Source of the DNA: a bacterium | GTDB lineage: Bacteria; Patescibacteria; Paceibacteria; UBA9973; SBAW01 | Assembly: GCA_021825025.1 (NCBI GenBank) | Contig: JAKAIP010000035.1 | Coordinates: 1-6,806 of the forward strand | DNA length: 6,806 bases | Reading direction: 5' to 3' | Part shown: positions 1 to 4,882 of the stretch, piece by piece | Numbering within the stretch: the first letter of the stretch is position 1 | How the letters are laid out: the number at the start of each line of letters is the position of its first letter | Position numbers and translations under genes: made by a program | Notes under the pieces: generated by a model | Databases searched by the model: none | What the model was told of the DNA's origin: nothing | Seen by the model: only the letters and a program-made list of their open reading frames with translations

Positions 1-598
1 CATCAAGCTCTGCTGCTGCTACTTCAATCATGTTGATCGTTCGATCTTTTCCGCAGGCAAGCACATCGAGTACCGTGTCAGGGTTCTCTCGTTGTGCGTA
101 GGTAGGGTTCACCGTAAACGTACCGTCTCGGTGTTTTCCAATGCGCACTGCAGCTACCGGTCCATTCCAAGGAATATCGGAAGTGGCAAGTGCAAGAGAA
201 GCTGCATTCACCGCGATAGCATCTGGATCATCCTCATCGAGGGCAAGGATGGTGATGATTACCTGGACCTCATTGCGCAGGTACTGGGGAAACAAAGGAC
301 GGATGGTTCTGTCCACCACTCTGCCGGAAAGAATCGCTTCTTCAGAAGGACGACCTTCACGGCGCATGAATCGAGAGCCTAAAATGGCTCCTGCAGCATA
401 AAATCGCTCTTCATAATCGACAGTGAGCGGAAAATAATCAATATCATCGCGTACTCTGGTGCTCATCACCGCAGTGGCAAGCACGGCAGTGTTGCCGTAT
501 CGCAGAATCACCGATCCGTTTGCTTGCTCTGCGAGATCGGTAAATTCTGCGGTCAATGTTTTACCGCCAATCTCCGTGGAGAACGTTTTACTGTGCAT
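1..598 (-). CDS. pnp: Polyribonucleotide nucleotidyltransferase (PNPase), N-terminal part, cut by window edge
   Basis: PNPase degrades RNA 3' to 5' by phosphorolysis, releasing nucleoside diphosphates, and acts as a cytoplasmic trimer, often with RNA helicases or endonucleases. I translated the minus strand from the ATG at 598: 199 codons stay open to the window edge, about a third of the usual ~700 residues. This covers the first RNase PH-like domain. Hallmarks seen are GNTAVLATAV (residues 35-44, the family's GDTAVL segment), DYEERFYAAG (61-70), RREGRPSE (79-86) and DRTIRPLFP (96-104, usually DRPIRPLFP). The start is fixed by an in-frame TGA three codons upstream. The only Shine-Dalgarno-like GGAG lies 18 nt from the ATG, within a leader hairpin. 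The catalytic second PH domain and the KH/S1 domains lie outside the window. Identification is firm; completeness of the gene cannot be judged. Confidence 0.96.
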   Translation of the reverse strand, partial: MHSKTFSTEIGGKTLTAEFTDLAEQANGSVILRYGNTAVLATAVMSTRVRDDIDYFPLTVDYEERFYAAGAILGSRFMRREGRPSEEAILSGRVVDRTIRPLFPQYLRNEVQVIITILALDEDDPDAIAVNAASLALATSDIPWNGPVAAVRIGKHRDGTFTVNPTYAQRENPDTVLDVLACGKDRTINMIEVAAAELD

Positions 599-613
599 GG
601 ATTTTCAATGTTA

Positions 614-667
614 GGTCTCCGGATTTTAGACTTCAAATGCTATTTGAAATCTACCTATCCGAAGGCC
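614..667 (-). promoter_or_regulatory. Long hairpin in the pnp mRNA leader
   Basis: In minus-strand RNA the two sides of 614-667 pair as an imperfect 21-bp stem: 666-667 with 614-615, 657-664 with 617-624 (one G-U), 650-653 with 627-630, and 642-648 with 632-638 around the triloop AGC. Small internal mismatches separate the helices. The basal helix contains the only SD-like GGAG (620-617) upstream of pnp. The proposed pnp promoter would start transcription near 668, making this a 5'-terminal hairpin. No U-run follows, so it is not a terminator. The pairing is read directly; a regulatory role (RNase III substrate, SD masking or 5'-end protection) is inference. Confidence 0.6.
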
Positions 668-674
668 GACGAAT

Positions 675-680
675 AATATA
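675..680 (-). promoter_or_regulatory. Candidate pnp promoter -10 box
   Basis: The minus strand reads TATATT here (an overlapping TATTAT is at 678-673). A start about 7 nt downstream falls at about 668, directly at the base of the leader hairpin. No good -35 box is visible at 16-18 bp. pnp needs a promoter here because the gene upstream on the physical map runs on the opposite strand. Confidence 0.4.
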
Positions 681-720
681 AAACTGTAGCAAACCACTCT
701 CATCGGAGCAAACAGTACGG

Positions 721-726
721 TATACT
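721..726 (+). promoter_or_regulatory. -10 box of the small membrane protein gene
   Basis: TATACT matches the sigma70-type -10 consensus at 5 of 6 positions and ends 7 nt before the ATG at 734, so transcription would begin at or next to the start codon. No SD precedes the ATG and the -35 region is poor. It is arranged back to back with the pnp promoter. Confidence 0.5.
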
Positions 727-733
727 ACCTGAT

Positions 734-961
734 ATGAAAACAGTACTTACTTGGGGTTCTGTAGTGCTTGGTATATTTTTTATCGGGCTTGCTGTGTATT
801 ATTGGCGCACACCCGCAGGGTTACTCCCCTCTTACTTGCCTGGCTACCTTGCCGGTTCTGCGCACGCGCATTTTAAACACGGTCTCGCGTCACTTATTCT
901 CGGCCTCTTTCTCTTTATCGTTGCCTGGTTCAATAGCGCACCGAAAAAATCAGTGCAATAG
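734..961 (+). CDS. Small two-helix membrane protein with a histidine-rich loop, function unknown
   Basis: This 75-residue protein has two hydrophobic segments (about residues 7-24 and 51-66) joined by a loop carrying TPAGLLPSYLPGY (26-38) and HAHFKHG (44-50). The C-terminus is short and basic (PKKSVQ). The TPAG...LP.f.PGY...H...KHG pattern reminds me of small hypothetical proteins common in Patescibacteria; that is recollection, not a search result. With both helices spanning, the His-rich loop and the two termini face opposite sides of the membrane. The start is supported by a -10 box ending 7 nt before the ATG. The 3' end overlaps the convergent uppP by 12 nt. Reality of the gene is supported by its amino-acid composition, promoter position and loop motif. 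No enzymatic role can be assigned; H44, H46 and H49 form an HxHxxH arrangement that could bind a metal, but this is speculative. Confidence 0.75.
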   Translation: MKTVLTWGSVVLGIFFIGLAVYYWRTPAGLLPSYLPGYLAGSAHAHFKHGLASLILGLFLFIVAWFNSAPKKSVQ

Positions 962-1804
962 TGATACGCAAATCGTAATAAGACCGACCGCTGCACAGTA
1001 ATACGCAAAAGGGATGAGCGTATGCGTTTTAAAGTAGCGAGTTAAAAATCGCACGGAAACATATGCACCGAGTGCGGCAGCCCCCGCACCGACCACAAAT
1101 ATCATCATATTCACCGCTTCTCCTGAAAGCACTAGTTCCGGTATTTTTAATACGCCAGCAGCGAAGATAATGGGTGTTGCAAGCAAAAATGCATAACGAG
1201 CTGCATCTTCATGTGAGAGTCCAACCATAAGACTTCCTGCAAGAGTGGCGCCTGTACGTGAAAATCCAGGCAGAAGTGCCAAGCACTGCACCAATCCAAT
1301 TTTGATTGCCTCTATCCAAGAGAGATGAGCTACTCGTTCGTAACTATGACTCTCTTGGATTGGTCTACGATGTATAAACCACTCAGCTATGTACAGCACA
1401 ATACCATTTCCGATAAGGAAGTATCCAGCGTACAACGGTATTGCAAAAAGCATAGAAAATTGTTTTTCAAACAAAATACCCAGAATTCCTACTGGTACAG
1501 AACTGACGATCAGTAACCACCCGATACGTGCATAGGTGTCATCTTGCCGTATTTCCCGTGTGCGAAGTGAACGTCCTAATCCTTGCAGAATTAATTTCCA
1601 ATCAGCAAAGAAAAAGAGAAAGAGCACAAGCGCGGTGGCAATATGAGTGACGACGATAAAAGTGATGAATACAGGGTCTTGTTGATCAAGATGCCATCCT
1701 ACCAGACTAGGAATGATAACGCTGTGTCCAAGGCTTGATATAGGAAACAGTTCGCTGATGCCTTGCACGAGCCCCAATATGAGCGCTTGAAAGACAGAAA
1801 GCAT
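950..1804 (-). CDS. uppP: Undecaprenyl-diphosphate phosphatase (BacA/UppP family)
   Basis: UppP is an integral membrane enzyme that removes a phosphate from undecaprenyl diphosphate, regenerating the lipid carrier for peptidoglycan and other surface polymers; overproduction gives bacitracin resistance. The 284-residue product has the usual family length (about 260-290). Motif 1 is QGISE (residues 14-18) followed by PISSLGH (21-27), where the family usually has SSTGH, so the Thr is Leu here. Motif 2 is PGFSRTGAT (179-187) with the key arginine R183. Several hydrophobic helices span the length, with a hydrophilic loop at about 144-162. It starts 7 nt after the NYN gene stop, so the two are probably co-transcribed and translationally coupled; a GGAG lies 15 nt before the ATG inside the end of the previous gene. 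The 3' end overlaps the convergent small membrane gene. Catalytic Glu, Ser, His and Arg are kept, so it is probably active. Confidence 0.95.
   Translation of the reverse strand: MLSVFQALILGLVQGISELFPISSLGHSVIIPSLVGWHLDQQDPVFITFIVVTHIATALVLFLFFFADWKLILQGLGRSLRTREIRQDDTYARIGWLLIVSSVPVGILGILFEKQFSMLFAIPLYAGYFLIGNGIVLYIAEWFIHRRPIQESHSYERVAHLSWIEAIKIGLVQCLALLPGFSRTGATLAGSLMVGLSHEDAARYAFLLATPIIFAAGVLKIPELVLSGEAVNMMIFVVGAGAAALGAYVSVRFLTRYFKTHTLIPFAYYCAAVGLITICVSLLH
1314..1360. repeat. 11-bp perfect inverted repeat inside uppP
   Basis: ATCCAAGAGAG (1314-1324) and CTCTCTTGGAT (1350-1360) are perfect reverse complements separated by 25 nt. A second copy of part of the left arm, CCAATCCAA at 1291-1299, is complementary to TTGGATTGG at 1355-1363, so alternative pairing is possible. 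The repeat lies in the codons for the hydrophilic loop at about residues 149-164. It could fold in the uppP mRNA, but may be coincidental. Confidence 0.5.
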
Positions 1805-1811
1805 GCTGTTT

Positions 1812-2441
1812 TTAATTTTCTCCCGACATTTTTATAGCTGGATCTTCACCATCTTCATACGTATCGGCCGACTCATCAGGAAGAGATGTATCTTCTTTTG
1901 TGCCGGAGGAGAATCCAGGCATCCAGTGTCCATGTCTGCCAATGAGGTAATTGCGCGGATTGTCACAAATATCGATAAAATCGTCCGCCGCTTCCCGCAA
2001 ACTAGTAGAAGATGATTTTCCAAACGCAATTACTTCCACCTGACAGCCGTGCGTGTACCTGAGGTACTCCACTAAGGGTACAAAATCTCCGTCCCCCGTT
2101 GCGAGGATAATGGTGTCGAGTTTTTGAGCCATAGCAATAGCATCGATAGCCATGCCAATATCCCAGTCCGCTTTTTTTGCACCGCCGGCAAAAATCCGAA
2201 TATCTTTCACTTTGGTTTCAATACCTAACTTATTGAGTGCTTCAAAAAACCCTTTTTCTTCCTCAGATTCCGTGCGGATAACATAGGCAACTGCACGAAT
2301 AAGCGTGCGTCCTGCCAATGCTTCCTTGACCACCTGGCCGAAATTTACCCTTGCTTTATAAAGATTTTTTGCACTATGGTACAAGTTTTGCGTATCGATA
2401 AAAATACCGACTCGCTGACTCTTATGTTTTATGATTGCCAT
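1812..2441 (-). CDS. NYN domain protein (LabA/DUF88-like, PIN-fold putative RNase)
   Basis: NYN domains are PIN-like metal-dependent nuclease folds, and known members act on RNA. This 209-residue protein shows the expected acidic set: D16 in FIDTQNLY (residues 14-21), D94 in KADWDIGMAID (90-100) with D100, and D117/D119 in TGDGDF (115-120), followed by SLREAADDF (147-155). The domain occupies about 9-160. The last ~45 residues are hydrophilic and acidic (ESADTYEDGEDPAI), probably disordered, and may mediate interactions. The gene lies between rpsO and uppP and apparently has its own promoter after a terminator behind rpsO; uppP follows after 7 nt. No SD is seen before the ATG, and a TGTAAT -10-like box lies 5 nt upstream. 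The nuclease fold call is firm; the substrate is unknown, although pnp, rpsO, cca and tRNA genes nearby fit RNA metabolism. Confidence 0.9.
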   Translation of the reverse strand: MAIIKHKSQRVGIFIDTQNLYHSAKNLYKARVNFGQVVKEALAGRTLIRAVAYVIRTESEEEKGFFEALNKLGIETKVKDIRIFAGGAKKADWDIGMAIDAIAMAQKLDTIILATGDGDFVPLVEYLRYTHGCQVEVIAFGKSSSTSLREAADDFIDICDNPRNYLIGRHGHWMPGFSSGTKEDTSLPDESADTYEDGEDPAIKMSGEN

Positions 2442-2446
2442 AGAAA

Positions 2447-2452
2447 ATTACA
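2447..2452 (-). promoter_or_regulatory. Possible -10 box of the NYN-uppP operon
   Basis: Minus-strand TGTAAT (5 of 6 to TATAAT) ends 5 nt before the NYN ATG, giving a leaderless or nearly leaderless start. The -35 region at 17 bp is only T-rich. It lies just after the rpsO terminator, which would otherwise leave NYN-uppP without a promoter. Confidence 0.35.
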
Positions 2453-2464
2453 AACACAGACTAT

Positions 2465-2504
2465 AAAAATAAAAATACCTGCGTACTCAAGCAGTATACC
2501 GCAG
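2465..2504 (-). terminator. Probable intrinsic terminator after rpsO
   Basis: On the minus strand CTGCG (2504-2500) pairs with CGCAG (2483-2479), and TACT (2496-2493) with AGTA (2487-2484), around the loop GCTTG, with a 3-nt bulge. A T-rich tail at 2475-2465 (TTTTTATTTTT) follows three bases later. The stem is modest because of the bulge, but the position just downstream of rpsO fits. Confidence 0.5.
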
Positions 2505-2542
2505 CATTGTGCAGATACGATGTAGACCTATCCGTAGAAGGT

Positions 2543-2809
2543 TTACTTCTTCAAACTCAGCTTCTTAACGATAGCGTTATAGCGTTTTTTGTCGCTATGC
2601 TCGAGATACTTCAAATGTGAACGGCGGTCTGCCACCATTTGGAGAAGTCCACGGCGAGAGTGCTTATCTTTCGCGTGCTTCTTGAGATGGTTTGCCAACT
2701 CGTCAATACGCTTCGTAAGGATTGCAATTTGTACTTCCGCAGAGCCGGTATCGCTGTCGTGAATAGCGGTTTCTTTAATAACTGCGGCCTTTTTTCGCTT
2801 GGTAAGCAT
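2543..2809 (-). CDS. rpsO: 30S ribosomal protein S15
   Basis: S15 binds the central domain of 16S rRNA early in 30S assembly and contributes to a bridge with the 50S subunit. The 88-residue product matches the family length (about 88-90). The diagnostic block is present: HDSDTGSAEVQ (residues 16-26), then HxKDxHSRRGLLxM (about 46-59) and a YLEHSDKKRY-type C-terminal helix. I choose the ATG at 2809, not the TTG at 2815, because the -10 box TATACA occupies 2821-2816 and transcription should start about at the ATG. The gene therefore appears leaderless, with no SD. It diverges from xerC and is followed by a probable terminator. pnp, its usual neighbour, is 1.9 kb downstream on the same strand, after uppP and the NYN gene. 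Confidence 0.97.
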   Translation of the reverse strand: MLTKRKKAAVIKETAIHDSDTGSAEVQIAILTKRIDELANHLKKHAKDKHSRRGLLQMVADRRSHLKYLEHSDKKRYNAIVKKLSLKK

Positions 2810-2815
2810 GTGCAA

Positions 2816-2844
2816 TGTATAGCACAGTCATGCGGTTTTTGCAA
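2816..2844 (-). promoter_or_regulatory. rpsO promoter (shares its -35 with xerC)
   Basis: Minus strand: -35 TTGCAA (2844-2839), a 17-bp spacer, then an extended -10, TGC plus TATACA (2824-2816). The -10 ends 6 nt before the rpsO ATG. TTGCAA is its own reverse complement, so the same six bases also face xerC. This is the best sigma70-type promoter in the window. Confidence 0.65.
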
Positions 2845-2869
2845 GGGCATCTCTACTTCATGGTAAAAT
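2839..2869 (+). promoter_or_regulatory. xerC-xthA promoter
   Basis: Plus strand: TTGCAA (2839-2844), a 19-bp spacer, then an extended -10, TGG plus TAAAAT (2861-2869). The start should fall near 2876-2877, a few nt before the ATG at 2880. The -10 ends one base before the in-frame GTG at 2871, so that GTG would not lie in the transcript. Confidence 0.55.
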
Positions 2870-2879
2870 TGTGCGACGT

Positions 2880-3788
2880 ATGAAACAAGTGCTCACTGAA
2901 CTCAAAAATCAGTTCCTGGAGTATCTGGAAATTGAGCGCGGACGCAGTGTGAAGACCATAGAGAACTACGATCGATACCTCACTCGTTTTTTGCAGCACA
3001 CTGGCATTACTGCTCCACAGCAAATTACTGAACAATCGGTACGCGAGTTCCGATTGCATCTCAATCGCCAAAAAGGAGCTTCGGGGGGCATGAAACTGAA
3101 GACGCAAAATTACTATCTCATAGCCCTTCGATCATTCCTCAAATTTTTGCGCAAGCGCGATGTTATATCTCTCAATCCAGAGCGCATTGAGTTGGCGAAG
3201 ACTGGTGCTCGAGATCTCGACCTCATCTCTACCGAAGAGTTGAACCGATTACTTAATAGCGTTTCCGGCACAGCACTTCCAGCGCTGCGGGATAAGGCCA
3301 TATTAGAACTCCTTTTTTCCACAGGACTGCGGGTATCAGAATTGTGTTCGCTTAATCGGGATCTTGATGTTTCGCGCGATGAATTTTCTGTGCGCGGGAA
3401 GGGAGATAAAGTGCGCGTAGTGTTTCTTTCCTCTCGCGCAAAAGATGCGATAAAAAAATATCTTGATAAACGGGGAGATATGGAAGAAGCGCTATTTGTG
3501 CAAATGGGTAAGAATAGTGCTCGAGCGAAAGAATTACGTCTCACTCCCCGCTCGGTGGAGCGTCTCATCAAACAGTACGCGGTGAAAGCCGGTATTACCC
3601 GAAAAGTAACACCCCATGTGATTCGCCATTCTTTCGCAACTGATTTACTGGAGAACGGGGCAGATTTGCGTTCTGTGCAAGAATTGCTTGGACATGCAAA
3701 TGTGGCTACAACGCAGATATATACCCATGTAACCGATAAACGCTTACGAGAAGTGCACAAAGCATTTCACGGAAAACAACGCACATGA
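2880..3788 (+). CDS. xerC: Tyrosine recombinase of the XerC/XerD type
   Basis: Xer recombinases resolve chromosome dimers at dif sites by strand exchange through a phosphotyrosine intermediate. The 302-residue product has the family length (about 300). An N-terminal SAM-like core-binding domain (about residues 4-90, with the typical FLEYLEIERGRSVKTIENY) precedes the catalytic domain. All catalytic residues are visible: R151 in TGLRVSE, K174 in GKGDK, H246 and R249 in HVIRHSF, H272 in LGHAN and Y281 in IYTHV. The start is set at the ATG 2880 because the in-frame GTG at 2871 lies upstream of the predicted transcription start. The stop overlaps the xthA start (ATGA). Lack of phage genes and normal length suggest the housekeeping chromosome recombinase, not a mobile-element integrase; whether it is XerC, XerD or a single-enzyme Xer cannot be decided here. 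Confidence 0.93.
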   Translation: MKQVLTELKNQFLEYLEIERGRSVKTIENYDRYLTRFLQHTGITAPQQITEQSVREFRLHLNRQKGASGGMKLKTQNYYLIALRSFLKFLRKRDVISLNPERIELAKTGARDLDLISTEELNRLLNSVSGTALPALRDKAILELLFSTGLRVSELCSLNRDLDVSRDEFSVRGKGDKVRVVFLSSRAKDAIKKYLDKRGDMEEALFVQMGKNSARAKELRLTPRSVERLIKQYAVKAGITRKVTPHVIRHSFATDLLENGADLRSVQELLGHANVATTQIYTHVTDKRLREVHKAFHGKQRT

Positions 3789-4582
3789 AACTTATTACCT
3801 GGAATGTAAACGGACTGCGGGCAGTTCATAAAAAGGGCCTCTTCATTCCCTTTATAGAGCAGTACGCTCCTGATGTAGTGTGTTTACAAGAAACCAAGGC
3901 TCAGCAGCATCAATCTGAAATTGACTTACCTGCGTATGAAGAGTACTGGAATTCTGCAACCACCAGAAAGGGATATAGCGGCACCGCTATTTTCAGTAAG
4001 GAAACGCCGCTGAGTGTTCGATTTAATCTACCCGATGCCATAGCGAAACAGTATCGCATCGATGAAGATCGATACGGTGAAGCAAATAAAGAAGGAAGAG
4101 TGATTGCAGCTGAATTTCGGGATTTCTTTCTTGTGAATGTGTACACACCGAATGCAAAAGAAGATTTAAGTCGGCTTGCCTTTCGGCATGCGCAGTGGGA
4201 TCCGGCATTTTTAGCCTACTGCAAAGCGCTTGAAGCAGAAAAACCAGTCATATTTTGTGGGGATCTCAATGTGGCACACATGCCAGAAGACCTTGCCAAT
4301 CCAAAACAAAATGAGGGAGAACATGGGTTTACCCAGGAAGAACGGCAAGGTATTGATCACATTATAGGAGCAGGATTTGTGGATGTATTTCGCTCATTTA
4401 CTCAAGGGAATGGTCATTACACTTGGTGGAGTCATTGGGCGCATGCACGAGAGCGAAATGTGGGATGGCGCATCGATTATTTTTTCGTATCAAAAAAACT
4501 CCTGCCGCGTATAGTAAAGATAGAGATACTGCCGCAGGTACTAGGATCGGATCATTGTCCAGTGCTCCTCGAACTTGCATAA
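3785..4582 (+). CDS. xthA: Exodeoxyribonuclease III / AP endonuclease (ExoIII family)
   Basis: Members cut DNA at abasic sites and have 3'-5' exonuclease and 3'-phosphatase activities in base excision repair, using Mg2+. The 265-residue product matches the family length (about 250-270) and carries the EEP-fold motifs: WNVNG with N7, LQETKA with E36, VYTPNA with Y120, GDLNVAH with D160 and N162, WRIDYF with D231, and the C-terminal GSDHCP with catalytic H257. No domain is missing and there is no signal peptide. The ATG overlaps the xerC stop by 4 nt, so translation is probably coupled and both are made from the xerC promoter. No clear SD is seen. A strong hairpin begins 4 nt after the stop. 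The alternative family name exoA applies equally. Confidence 0.95.
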   Translation: MKLITWNVNGLRAVHKKGLFIPFIEQYAPDVVCLQETKAQQHQSEIDLPAYEEYWNSATTRKGYSGTAIFSKETPLSVRFNLPDAIAKQYRIDEDRYGEANKEGRVIAAEFRDFFLVNVYTPNAKEDLSRLAFRHAQWDPAFLAYCKALEAEKPVIFCGDLNVAHMPEDLANPKQNEGEHGFTQEERQGIDHIIGAGFVDVFRSFTQGNGHYTWWSHWAHARERNVGWRIDYFFVSKKLLPRIVKIEILPQVLGSDHCPVLLELA

Positions 4583-4617
4583 CAAAACCCCCGCTTGGAG
4601 AGTATATTGCGGGGGTT
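4581..4617. terminator. Strong GC hairpin between convergent xthA and cca, probable terminator
   Basis: AACCCCCGC (4586-4594) pairs perfectly with GCGGGGGTT (4609-4617) around a 14-nt loop. On the minus strand the stem is followed by TTGTT, giving a TTTTGTT tail (4587-4581), so termination looks better for minus-strand transcripts. On the plus strand the tail is only GTAG. It begins right after the xthA stop and may serve both directions. Confidence 0.6.
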
Positions 4618-4882
4618 GTAGATACGTCAGTATCTTCCAATCCCGCTTTTACAAACTCAACGGAATACCACGTACTTAAAGTAAGGTGAGCGTGTCCGTA
4701 TCTCGTCTTACTAAATTGAGATTAGAAAATGACGTATGTTGAACGCGTATAAAGAACAATTTCTATGTTTGCAGTGATCTTGCAGATGCAGGGCAACACC
4801 CGCACAGTTTCTGCTAACCCTAGAGTCCATTAGTAAGAATACTGCTCATAAAAGACATAGTAAAGGACAACTCTGTGGATAG
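4618..4882. other. Intergenic region between xthA and cca with possible RNA structure
   Basis: No conventional gene is visible. A short inverted repeat, AGATAC/GTATCT, is at 4620-4635. A plus-strand stem-loop at 4680-4712 has 11 pairs with two G-U wobbles. A bulged stem at 4782-4814 pairs GCAGA/TCTGC, TGC/GCA and GGG/CCC. A TATAAA box at 4748-4753 precedes a 22-codon open frame (4765-4833). A DnaA-box-like TGTGGATAG is at 4874-4882. I do not recognise tmRNA, RNase P RNA, SRP RNA or 6S RNA here. Confidence 0.4.

Noticed and set aside
92..401. Plus-strand open frames opposite pnp
   Set aside because: They are antisense to a clear PNPase coding region and their translations are low-complexity and family-less.
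2810..2815. TTG 2815 as rpsO start
   Set aside because: It abuts the -10 box, and S15 proteins normally begin at the position of the ATG 2809.
2871..2879. GTG 2871 as xerC start
   Set aside because: It lies one base after the -10 box, upstream of the expected transcription start; the ATG at 2880 fits better.
3113..3760. 215-codon minus-strand open frame opposite xerC
   Set aside because: Serine/arginine-rich shadow of a strongly conserved recombinase with all catalytic residues on the other strand.
4423..4689. Open frame across the xthA end and the terminator hairpin
   Set aside because: It overlaps the xthA coding sequence in another frame and reads through a strong GC hairpin.
4618..4882. 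tmRNA, RNase P RNA, SRP RNA or 6S RNA in the gap
   Set aside because: None of the conserved sequence blocks I know for these RNAs is visible on either strand; only isolated stems are seen.
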